From Cantharellus purpuraceus (taxonomy: Eukaryota; Basidiomycota; Agaricomycetes; Cantharellales; Hydnaceae): a stretch of DNA of 64,000 nt. Each line of letters opens with the position of its first letter. Position 1 is the stretch's first letter. The stretch covers positions 2,356,001 through 2,420,000 of the forward strand of contig JALBUN010000001.1 in assembly GCA_025174535.1 (NCBI GenBank), in the 5' to 3' direction. The translations under genes and the position numbers were made by a program. Under the pieces are notes generated by a model. That model worked only from the letters and a program-made list of their open reading frames with translations. It did not search any database and had not been told where the DNA came from. Below are positions 10,006 to 16,858 of the stretch, piece by piece.

Positions 10006-10443
10006 ATGCCTTACCAGTCTGAATCCACCCCTCTACGCTCACTCCGTTCCTACCCCTCAATCACTTGGTCAGTTGACTCAAGGGATACTGCACGTGCTGT
10101 AGAGGATTATAACCTCCCATCTCCACCTCCACAAGTTCATTTCCCCTTCTGGCATCGTAATCCATCCAGACGCCAGACATACTACATCGGGGACCCTCTA
10201 TTCATCGGCAACTATGACATACCATATGCCTTCCAAGGGCTCGCCGGTAAAGTCACCTATGAGGGAGGGGAGATGATACTTGGGGCAGTTTTCAGCACGA
10301 ACAATCCCATATCCCCTGGAGAGTTCACCATCCCACTTTACCCCAAGGCAGAGAAGAGTCACCATCAACACTCGTCATGGGCTCTACTTTGGCAGAGAGT
10401 GAGAAGGGACCTTGCAGAGTGCTTCAGGGTGTGTCTCTCTTGA
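10006..10443 (+). CDS. Extra gypsy ORF downstream of pol
   Basis: A 145-residue ORF lies between pol and the 3' LTR. It has no signal peptide, no membrane segment and no zinc motif. It resembles the ORF at 23836-24270 from another gypsy family: W-S-V/L-D near the start, PPP-Q/H-V, then Y-x-I-G-D/N-P-L/I-F with PY-x-F-x-G exactly eleven residues further on in both, and a C-terminal helix with W-x-R. Both lie just before the polypurine tract and 3' LTR. I do not recognise a family. Conservation at the same place in two families argues for a real retroelement gene; its job is unknown. Confidence 0.7.
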   Translation: MPYQSESTPLRSLRSYPSITWSVDSRDTARAVEDYNLPSPPPQVHFPFWHRNPSRRQTYYIGDPLFIGNYDIPYAFQGLAGKVTYEGGEMILGAVFSTNNPISPGEFTIPLYPKAEKSHHQHSSWALLWQRVRRDLAECFRVCLS

Positions 10444-10496
10444 GATGGATGGGACGATAGTGCATATCGAGACGACATGCATTAAGAGGGAGGTGA

Positions 10497-10799
10497 TGTC
10501 AGGGTTCAAATAAGTCATATTCTATTTTTAGTATTTTCTCTTGACACCCCTATCAGCGCAGCCTGTCAGGGTGCGTCTCCCCTATTTCATTGCCCCTATC
10601 ACTTCCCCTATCTTTCCTCCCCTATCTTGGTTCTCCTATCCGTCTCCATCATTTAGTATAAAGACTCGCCTTGGTGCAGTGTGATCCCCTCAGCTTGATC
10701 TCTGAGGATATCCGCTGTACCAGCTGGCATTATTTCTTATCGGCTCTCACTTATTGAGTATCTTGTTGTTGTGGCCTCGTCATCAGCGTCGCCCTCACA
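10497..10799 (+). repeat. 3' LTR of the gypsy element
   Basis: Same sequence and length as 5213-5515. It is preceded by the purine-rich tract attaagagggaggtga. Confidence 0.95.
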
Positions 10800-11146
10800 G
10801 GAAAGAGAATTTAGATGAATGGATGAGTGAAATGAATGATATTGTATCAGGATTTGGAACAGATATTCATAAACTTCAGAGACAGGTTAATAGGTGTGTT
10901 GCCACAATATCAGACCATGGAACAGATATTCATCAACAGGTCAATACACATAATGCAGAGAATCTTATATTGGACTATAGAACAGATATTCATAAACTTC
11001 AGAAACAGGTTAATAGATGTATTGCAACAATATCAGACATTGTGGAATGGAAATCTGAAGTGCATGAGTGGATTGTAGAAACAGATGATACTGTAGTGGA
11101 ACTTGGAACAGACATTAATAAACTTCAGAAACAGGGTGATAAATAA
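10800..11146 (+). pseudogene. Coiled-coil protein, 3' part
   Basis: After the second copy of ggaaa (10800-10804) the frame interrupted at 5212 continues to a TAA at 11144-11146. It contains internal repeats of about 36 residues with the pattern GTDIHKLQ-x-QVNRC-V/I-ATIS, strongly coiled-coil in character. Joined to 4949-5212 this would be about 201 residues. Just past the stop, a neighbouring frame (open from 11143) carries on the same repeat pattern (ISEIVDWK resembling ISDIVEWK), so the coiled coil and the Ser-Asp protein were probably once a single gene separated by a small frameshift near 11130-11145. Confidence 0.75.
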
Positions 11147-11892
11147 TATCTGAGATTGTTGACTGGAAATTTGATATGAATCACTGGGCTGGAAAACAAG
11201 AACAGGAGGTAACAAGGTTACAGGAAAATGGTACCAGAAAGGTGACATTTAAGATAGTGAAAAGAGGTGTAGACTATATACTTATAGACTCAGATCAGTC
11301 TTGTAGACTAAATAGAATGGAATTATTCATAAATGGTGAGCCTAGAAAACTATCTACAATATATACTAGAAAGAATGAAATGTCATCATATGACGTAGAT
11401 GGTAATAGGATTAATTTTCAAACATGGAAGCAAGGAATGACTCAAGGTTTAAGGCATCAAGAAAAAAGGTCTAATGAACGATCTCAAACTCCTAGTTCAA
11501 GGCATCAAGAAAAAAGGTCTAAGGAACGATCTGATTCAGACTCTGATCAATCTGATTCAGACTCTGATCAATCTGATTCAGACTCTGATCAATCTGATTC
11601 AGACTCTGATCAATCTGATTCAGACTCTGATCAATCTGATTCAGACTCTGATCAATCTGATTCAGACTCTGATCAATCTGATTCAGACTCTGATCAATCT
11701 GATTCAGACTCTGATCAATCTGATTCAGACTCTGATCAATCTGATTCAGACTCTGATCAATCTGATTCAGACTCTGATCAATCTGATTCAGACTCTGATC
11801 AATCTGATTCAGACTCTGATCAATCTGATTCAGACTCTGATCAATCTCAAATTCCTAGTTCAAGAAAAAGATGTAGAGGGAGAACCCAGTAA
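11143..11892 (+). CDS. Ser-Asp-repeat protein (likely C-terminal half of the coiled-coil gene)
   Basis: The first ATG in this frame is at 11176 (238 residues), but the frame is open from 11143 and its first residues continue the coiled-coil repeat of the preceding ORF. A globular segment of about 90 residues follows, then HQEKRS repeats, then fifteen copies of a seven-residue SDSDSDQ unit and a basic tail. Acidic serine-rich tails like this are often phosphorylated and disordered; that is general knowledge, not shown here. The frame ends right beside the inverted-repeat element starting near 11907, so the original C-terminus may have been different. No family recognised. Confidence 0.6.
   Translation: MISEIVDWKFDMNHWAGKQEQEVTRLQENGTRKVTFKIVKRGVDYILIDSDQSCRLNRMELFINGEPRKLSTIYTRKNEMSSYDVDGNRINFQTWKQGMTQGLRHQEKRSNERSQTPSSRHQEKRSKERSDSDSDQSDSDSDQSDSDSDQSDSDSDQSDSDSDQSDSDSDQSDSDSDQSDSDSDQSDSDSDQSDSDSDQSDSDSDQSDSDSDQSDSDSDQSDSDSDQSDSDSDQSQIPSSRKRCRGRTQ
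11530..11844 (+). repeat. Fifteen perfect 21-bp tandem repeats
   Basis: The unit tctgattcagactctgatca plus a final a repeats 15 times without a visible mismatch (315 bp). It encodes SDSDSDQ. Perfect DNA identity points to very recent expansion or ongoing homogenisation by slippage or unequal exchange. Confidence 0.97.
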
Positions 11893-11906
11893 TGTAAGCC
11901 TCCGAA

Positions 11907-12689
11907 GACGTAGGATACAAGGTCACCTTGGAGTGAATGGCTGTCCATGAGCAGTCTAATGATGTCCCTATCTGTCGTTTCATTTCTCCATGATTTCCCC
12001 TTTAGTAGCTCAACTTCACACGCTTCATCAGCTGGCTTGATCAGCATTTCTTGCATCATTTGCTCCTCATATTGTGTCGTTGTGCCCTGGGAATTTTTAT
12101 ATAAAAGGGCGCTAGTTTTTGCCTTTGGAATCAAAAAACAAGTTTTCAGCCAACGCTCTAAGTCTACACTCTACATCACAATCCATCATCTCTACACTGA
12201 GGTAAAACACCTTGGTTCAACGATCAGATTTCCCTCCGCCACCGAGAGGTTGCTTCTCCTGAAACCAGCTTTCGCGTACCTCCCAACCGGGCTCCGCATT
12301 GTCATCCAGTCACAGAGCACGATCAGCCATCGGGACCGACCTTTTGCTCCCATCCTCATCCAACCACAGAGCACTATCCCACTTCCCTGTTACGTATCCC
12401 TCGCCCTGATTGATCTTTGGAGTGCTGAACAACTGCGTTACACACCGTCTGCTTGCTAGGACCATTGCACGCAGGCTTATAGGATCTATTCCATAAGCGA
12501 ACCGACACCGAGTGACATCATCGGGCTGCTCAAGGACAACGATTCAATTATCTGGTACACCATGCCGCTGCAAAGTCTCACCTACTGTCTGCTCAGTAAG
12601 TGCATCATTATCAACCCTCACAGCCAAAAGGCTGTCCTTTGATAATGTGATCAAACTGCTCCTGACAAGGTGACCTTCCATCCGACGTC
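11907..12689. mobile_element. 783-bp element with ~24-bp terminal inverted repeats
   Basis: Arms at 11907-11930 and 12666-12689 match in inverted orientation at 21 of 24 positions, sharing gacgt, ggat and aaggtcaccttg. It contains an LTR fragment (11962-12507) and, near 12605-12652, a hairpin built of ttatcaa/ttgataa with an inner cagcc-aaaa-ggctg stem. No clear target duplication was found, so its status as a mobile element is tentative. Confidence 0.5.
11962..12507 (+). repeat. LTR fragment (related to 24283-25057)
   Basis: From ccctatctgtcgtttcattt to the terminal aagcgaaccgaca, this matches the 3' two thirds of the LTRs at 24283-25057 and 28354-29116, including the TATA region tttttatataaaaggg near 12092-12107. 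The 5' third is missing. The ORF 11947-12459 inside it is not a gene; related ORFs occur in each LTR copy only because the LTRs are similar. Confidence 0.9.
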
Positions 12690-12756
12690 ATTACCATGAT
12701 ATGATAATATCCAATCGGCTGGTACACCTATTTAGCTATGCAGCAAAGAATTTGGA

Positions 12757-12918
12757 ATGAAAGACTGGCAAGATAGGAAACAAGGAACTGGTAGAAGAAT
12801 GATAGATGAAAGGACAGGGAATTCTGTATGGGACTTTGTTGTAGTATTCAGAACGAGTGCATGCATCTGGCTATTGACAACTTTAGAAAATATATATAAT
12901 TCAATTTATAAATATTAG
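12757..12918 (+). CDS. Small ORF, 53 residues
   Basis: ATG at 12757, TAG at 12916-12918. The N-terminal half is basic and polar (DRKQGTGRRMIDERTG), followed by a hydrophobic, membrane-like segment. It begins soon after the inverted-repeat element and could instead be a displaced C-terminal piece of the gene that element interrupted. No family recognised. Confidence 0.3.
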   Translation: MKDWQDRKQGTGRRMIDERTGNSVWDFVVVFRTSACIWLLTTLENIYNSIYKY

Positions 12919-12999
12919 ATAAAAATATGGACATTCTGCTCTTCAGAACTATGCACATATCTAGTAAATAAATTTTATATATCCTTCTTTATTGACATC

Positions 13000-13167
13000 A
13001 TGGGTAAAGATAAGAAGTGCAATGATTGGAGTTCTCATGATCTTTGGGATTATGGTATAATGGTTGACACACAATGGACTAAACAGTTTTTTGAGACAGA
13101 TTTTAGAGATATTACTTTAGATACTGATGATGAGATCCTCAGTTTTGATTACAAAAAGATGATGTGA
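13000..13167 (+). CDS. Small acidic ORF, 55 residues
   Basis: The ATG at 13000 is in fair context (catcatggg). The product starts with a short basic stretch, then is rich in Asp, Trp and aromatic residues (DWSSHDLWDYG). It is part of a run of short same-strand ORFs (12757-13915) between the repeat protein and the transposase. No family recognised. Confidence 0.35.
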   Translation: MGKDKKCNDWSSHDLWDYGIMVDTQWTKQFFETDFRDITLDTDDEILSFDYKKMM

Positions 13168-13244
13168 AATGTTTAAAGGAGTCTTCAAGAAAATTTTTAC
13201 ATACTTAGATAAGGAAGAATAAGGGAAAAAGTGCTTTAGAGGAA

Positions 13245-13490
13245 ATGACAATACCTTGCATTCAAACATCGAGAAAAGTCCCCCAGTTTTACCTAGTAAC
13301 TGTTACAAGAGAGCTTGATCATGCTATCACAGAAGGGTTGTTTTCAGAAGTGATAACAAATGTAAGGTGTTGTTTCCCTGTAACAGTAACAGGTATGAAA
13401 CATATTAATAGTAGAAAGAATGTTCTACAGTGTTTTGAAGCATTTAAGAAGTTTGTAGATATACTTGATAGGAAATTAGATGAGAAATAA
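13245..13490 (+). CDS. Small ORF, 81 residues
   Basis: ATG at 13245 with an in-frame upstream extension of a few codons. The product has alternating hydrophobic beta-like segments (FYLVTVTREL, CCFPVTVTGM) and an amphipathic C-terminal helix, which looks like a small folded domain. No family recognised. Confidence 0.45.
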   Translation: MTIPCIQTSRKVPQFYLVTVTRELDHAITEGLFSEVITNVRCCFPVTVTGMKHINSRKNVLQCFEAFKKFVDILDRKLDEK

Positions 13491-13528
13491 TGAGTTTTGA
13501 AAATTAATATATAATAACCAGAGACACC

Positions 13529-13708
13529 ATGTTGAATATACCCGAGATTGGTGATAAGGTATCATTTATCAATGCAAGAACACAAATGACAGTGACAGGT
13601 ATTGTTACATTAGTAACTGGCACTTTGTCAGATGACACTTTGCTAATAACTGTTACTTATGATGACAATGAGATTCAGCTACCACTACGTGCACTACAAC
13701 AAGTATAA
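13529..13708 (+). CDS. Small barrel-like protein, 59 residues
   Basis: The ATG at 13529 (caccatgtt) opens a 59-residue product with the pattern GDKVSFINARTQMTVTGIV followed by VTYDDNEIQLPL. This short-strand pattern with a final 'LRALQQV' resembles small SH3/Tudor/KOW-type barrels. The assignment is by pattern only. It lies 38 bp after the preceding ORF. Confidence 0.45.
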   Translation: MLNIPEIGDKVSFINARTQMTVTGIVTLVTGTLSDDTLLITVTYDDNEIQLPLRALQQV

Positions 13709-13759
13709 GATAAATCAGATAAGTGAATATGCAATATTTTTATTCACTCAAATGAAGGC

Positions 13760-13915
13760 ATGTGTGGTGATAGTGAAAAAATTCAAATTACTTGGAAGTG
13801 CAATCATATAACTACTACATCTGTAGTTACAGATTGTAAGGATATTAAATGTCCTAAGAGCTCTGAACATTCAAAAATACTCATCATGATACTAATGGTA
13901 CTTATTGTTGTGTGA
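13760..13915 (+). CDS. Small Cys-containing ORF, 51 residues
   Basis: ATG at 13760 and TGA at 13913-13915. The first part has spaced cysteines (WKCNH, DCKDIKCP). In the current frame it ends hydrophobic, but a shift near 13875 would give further Cys pairs (YCCVN, KCCECRN) up to about 13978, so the true product may be a longer Cys-rich protein broken by a frameshift. Confidence 0.3.
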   Translation: MCGDSEKIQITWKCNHITTTSVVTDCKDIKCPKSSEHSKILIMILMVLIVV

Positions 13916-14001
13916 ACAAAAGTTCAAATCTTGAAATTATCCAAGTGAAAATAAATGAAAAATGTTGTGAGTGTAGAAACTAGGACTTTTAAATCAACTC
14001 C

Positions 14002-14652
14002 TTATGAGGATTCTTTGAACATCTGATTTCTTATACTTTGGAATATAATGTCAATAGCATTAGAACACTCTTCAAACTGAGCTTCTATGCTGTATCCAGA
14101 GGAAGGATATACAACAATTGAAACACCCTGATTGTTATTGGTGGTTTCATATAATTTTAACCTACCATCCTTAGTTATGATCATACCATAGATTGTGATT
14201 TTACTTTTCTTGAAAACTCTCTGCTGTTGTTTCAATGCAACAACCATTGATGTAACCAAATTGTTATACACATCACAGTTCTTACAAGTTTCCCCAGCAA
14301 TAGAAATATCACACTTCTTGCCAGTTTCTCTAGCAATAGAAATATTACAACTAGGCAGATTATCCTGTTGCATGGTTTGCAGACTTGACATACAATGATT
14401 TTGTTGAATCCAGGTTGAATTACTTATTTCATTGCCCTTTTCAATCATCTTATTGTACAGTGCTTCTGGTGTTTTATCTCTTTCCTGAGAAACCGATCCA
14501 GCTGGAAAGAAGTCCTTTGGGGGATTTCTTAATCTGAATTTTATGTAGATGGTGTCAGAGTCTATATACAAAGGATTTTCATCATCCTCTGGTTCTTTTT
14601 TAACAAAGACAGTAGATATTTTACGAACAACTTGCTTAGAGACAGACAACAT
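14002..14652 (-). CDS. Unknown 216-residue cargo protein
   Basis: This is a single-exon ORF from the ATG at 14652 to the TGA at 14002. It has a basic N-terminus, an acidic EPEDDE stretch, a PPKDFFPAG motif, a middle section with two short repeats (SIA-x-ETGKKCD and SIAGETCKNCD, about residues 103-126) giving paired cysteines, and a C-terminal half of regular helices. It is divergently arranged with the transposase genes across a 96-bp gap. No family is recognised. Position next to the transposase suggests an accessory protein, for instance a DNA-binding partner as in other two-gene DDE elements, but no DNA-binding motif is evident. Confidence 0.6.
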   Translation of the reverse strand: MLSVSKQVVRKISTVFVKKEPEDDENPLYIDSDTIYIKFRLRNPPKDFFPAGSVSQERDKTPEALYNKMIEKGNEISNSTWIQQNHCMSSLQTMQQDNLPSCNISIARETGKKCDISIAGETCKNCDVYNNLVTSMVVALKQQQRVFKKSKITIYGMIITKDGRLKLYETTNNNQGVSIVVYPSSGYSIEAQFEECSNAIDIIFQSIRNQMFKESS

Positions 14653-14748
14653 AGCTTCATAGAATAAATATTATTTAATTTAAAATTCAATTATCAAAAA
14701 AATGAACATATTTTTGTTTTACTGTAATATAAGAGTATCTTAGTCAAA
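14653..14748. promoter_or_regulatory. Bidirectional promoter region of the cargo
   Basis: Only 96 bp of very AT-rich DNA separates the divergent start codons at 14652 and 14749, so both promoters must lie within it or overlap the genes. No precise element can be assigned. Confidence 0.5.
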
Positions 14749-14949
14749 ATGCCCTCAGACCAGCAAAAACGCACAAAGGAGCAAAAAGAGAAAGAGCAAA
14801 AAGAGAAAGAAGAAAAAGAGCTTCAGCAACTTAAAATGTGGAATGATCAAAGGGACAGAGCATATAATAAGTTGATGGACAATCATTGGAATTTTCTATA
14901 CACAAAGTGGCCTGTCTTAGAACACAAAAATATCATAGAACAAAACTAA
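14749..14949 (+). CDS. Charged ORF upstream of the transposase, 66 residues
   Basis: The ATG at 14749 opens a Lys/Glu-rich helix (EKEQKEKEEKELQQLK) and then WNDQRDRAYNKL. Its end overlaps the open frame of the transposase in a different phase. It may be the transposase N-terminus separated by a frameshift, or a small separate protein translated just before it. The divergent promoter gap lies directly upstream, which favours this ATG as the true start of the transcription unit's protein. Confidence 0.5.
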   Translation: MPSDQQKRTKEQKEKEQKEKEEKELQQLKMWNDQRDRAYNKLMDNHWNFLYTKWPVLEHKNIIEQN

Positions 14950-14954
14950 AAGAT

Positions 14955-16097
14955 ATGAATGACATGGATGATGTAAAAAAAGTAGTATATAACAAGCTTG
15001 GACCAATACCAGTATTTTTCTTTCTTGTGGTATTGTTTTCAGTTGAAGAACATTCTACACCTTATAGAGAGATAGAAAAAGGCTTGTTAGTACTATATCA
15101 TCTACTCAAAGGTCCTACTTATGAAGAAATAGGAAATTTCATGCCATCAAGTAGCTTTTATGATGTTCATAAGGAATTTTATGGTCGTCTGCATCATCTT
15201 AACTTTGATCTAGATAAACAAGTTACTGATTCACTGCGTACAATGTTCTCAAATATAATAATAAGGATATTATCAGCTCTTATAAAGAATCCTCCAAAAA
15301 TGGAATCAGTGACATTACTTCTTGATGGTCATGATACAAGAGGAATTTTGATTGGATCGACATCTGAAGAGGGGTACTCACATAAATTTAAAAAGGCAGG
15401 ATTTCGTACTCAAGTATGCATTGACATTAATCAAATGGTTCTATTCACCTCACCTTCATTGGCATGTAAACTAAATCCTGATGCAAAAATGTTTGTAGAG
15501 ATGGCTGTATGGAATAAAATAGATAAGAATGATCAGATAGGCTTTGATGGAGCTTATCCATCTGCTATTCCAGAAGTAGTAAAGGCAAGTATATTAAAGC
15601 CTAAGAACTTCTTTTATCCTTTTCGGAAGCCAAAAAATGTTGAACTTAAACCTGAAGAAAAGATTTTTAATAAGAAGTTTGGTGCCTTTCGTTCAACAGT
15701 AGAAGCATTCTTTGGAGGGTTTGCAATATTGTTTGAAAAATTTGATAATAAGAGATCTATTAGAACTACAAATCCTGCTGTCTTTAATCTGGAATTAAAG
15801 GTAGCATGTCTATTATGGAATATTAAGAAATTTGTAGAACTACGTAAGATCAAACCATCCCCTTATCATGAAAAATGGTGTGAACAATATTTTGATTACC
15901 CTGAGGAAGAGGACCCAGATATTGAGCCACCCAGATCATTACTGGAAAGAGCAGAAGATGTTGACAAGATGACTCTATCTCAACAACGACTATTAGAAAG
16001 ATGTGAGTATGATGTGGAGATGCATTATGAGACTGAAAATGAAGTAGAACAAATAATAAGGCAAAGAAAAAGGAAAGTACGTAGAATATTTAGTTAA
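14955..16097 (+). CDS. DDE transposase (DDE_Tnp_4/Harbinger-IS5-like)
   Basis: The open frame runs from 14886, with the first ATG at 14955 (380 residues). N-terminal helices (LLVLYHLLKGPTYEEIGNFM) fit the helix-turn-helix region of this group. The catalytic triad is visible: Asp in LLLDGHDT (about 15325), Asp in IGFDGAYP (about 15547), and Glu in FRSTVEAFFGGF (about 15702), the last set in the usual FN...R..VE..FG arrangement. The C-terminus enters a chromodomain (YDVEMHYETENEVEQII) but the frame shifts before its core. It would cut and join DNA at the ends of its element; the flanking direct repeats are the obvious substrates. The Asp-Asp-Glu set is intact. Relation to known Harbinger, ISL2EU or IS5-like families should be tested by profile search. 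Confidence 0.85.
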   Translation: MNDMDDVKKVVYNKLGPIPVFFFLVVLFSVEEHSTPYREIEKGLLVLYHLLKGPTYEEIGNFMPSSSFYDVHKEFYGRLHHLNFDLDKQVTDSLRTMFSNIIIRILSALIKNPPKMESVTLLLDGHDTRGILIGSTSEEGYSHKFKKAGFRTQVCIDINQMVLFTSPSLACKLNPDAKMFVEMAVWNKIDKNDQIGFDGAYPSAIPEVVKASILKPKNFFYPFRKPKNVELKPEEKIFNKKFGAFRSTVEAFFGGFAILFEKFDNKRSIRTTNPAVFNLELKVACLLWNIKKFVELRKIKPSPYHEKWCEQYFDYPEEEDPDIEPPRSLLERAEDVDKMTLSQQRLLERCEYDVEMHYETENEVEQIIRQRKRKVRRIFS

Positions 16098-16224
16098 ATG
16101 GAAATGTTATGCAGAGAAAACTTGGGAAGCAACATCAAGCTTTAAATCTACAGAATGTATTAAAGAGTATTGGAAAGACAATAGTAATAGTATTATTGTA
16201 TACCTATGCTACATTCAACTGTAA
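16078..16224 (+). pseudogene. Frameshifted chromodomain tail of the transposase
   Basis: In the frame starting at 16078, directly beside the transposase end, the codons read YVEYLVKWKCYAEKTWE and then SFKSTECIKEYW up to a TAA near 16222-16224. This is the core and C-terminal helix of a chromodomain (YLVKWK...TWE). Its N-terminal strand is in the transposase frame, so one slip in the A-rich run at about 16066-16076 separates them. An intron is unlikely because any GT-AG pair there would remove the conserved core. Confidence 0.75.
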
Positions 16225-16280
16225 ATTTTTTTTCCCAAAATAAAATTGAATATTTGTATGTTTTATACTTATAGGTATCT

Positions 16281-16778
16281 ATGGAGACTGATCCATTACT
16301 GAAACAGCGTCTCAATCAACAGTTTTACCAAAAGCCTTTTCACAGCAATCCACACCGGCTAGCTAATTGTACAACGTGTGACTGGTACCCCTTTGGGCAG
16401 TATCTGGACCGTTCATATGCTGAAGGTGAAGTGTTCCAGCTTTCAAAGTATCCTCATATCAAATATGTATTTCTTGGTCTACAACCTGATAAAATAGGCT
16501 ATAATGAAAGTGATCCTATTTTTGTAGCAGAATTTGCAGGTTTTCTGAATAAAACCAACAGATTTGTAAGTGGTTCTGATCCAACCTCTGGATATGCACA
16601 CATTATAACCACACATGTGAATCAGGCGTTTGTTAGACAGCCAGGCCCAGATATAAATAGGCAGAAACTATATCTTGGCCGTACAGTGCACATGATCTAC
16701 ATAACTAGTATTCTTATACTATTGGCTTTGCTGTGTTGGACAGTGTCCAGACATACCAATGAAGATAAGAATTCATAA
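16281..16778 (+). CDS. Tail-anchored membrane protein of the cargo, 165 residues
   Basis: ATG at 16281. A soluble N-terminal domain of about 135 residues with a CTTCDWYPFG motif is followed by one hydrophobic helix (MIYITSILILLALLCWTV, about residues 138-155) and a short polar tail. There is no signal peptide, so it fits a tail-anchored protein. No family recognised. A membrane protein is unusual cargo for a cut-and-paste transposon. It lies 80 bp before the right terminal repeat. Confidence 0.6.
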   Translation: METDPLLKQRLNQQFYQKPFHSNPHRLANCTTCDWYPFGQYLDRSYAEGEVFQLSKYPHIKYVFLGLQPDKIGYNESDPIFVAEFAGFLNKTNRFVSGSDPTSGYAHIITTHVNQAFVRQPGPDINRQKLYLGRTVHMIYITSILILLALLCWTVSRHTNEDKNS

Positions 16779-16858
16779 TGGCATGTCTAAATCTATGGAG
16801 AAAGAAGCTTGTTGATGATATAAGGTGATGATTTTTGTTTTTAAAATGACCTCCCTAG

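Larger units (their letters stand above)
5213..10799 (+). mobile_element. Ty3/gypsy chromovirus, full length but defective (5,587 bp)
   Basis: LTRs at 5213-5515 and 10497-10799 (303 bp each, starting tgtcag and ending ctcaca) appear identical on reading. The element is flanked by a 5-bp duplication. Order: short gag remnant, protease, reverse transcriptase, RNase H, integrase, chromodomain, extra ORF, purine-rich aagagggaggtga tract, 3' LTR. Identical LTRs mean a very recent insertion. Yet gag lacks most of its capsid region, pol has a frameshift near 8185 and an in-frame TAG at 8910-8912. It therefore probably transposed using proteins from a related intact copy. Confidence 0.95.

Noticed and set aside
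11474..11950. 158-codon ORF with NLIQTLI repeats
   Set aside because: It is the +1 reading of the Ser-Asp 21-bp repeat array; a perfect in-frame repeat opens all frames.
11947..12459. 170-codon ORF, with look-alikes at 24593-25009 and 28664-29068
   Set aside because: These are shadows within copies of one LTR and are not conserved as proteins in length or frame ends.
16077..16115. An intron (gtacgt...atgcag) instead of a frameshift in the transposase chromodomain
   Set aside because: At under 40 nt it is shorter than the introns of this genome and it would remove the conserved YLVKWK core.
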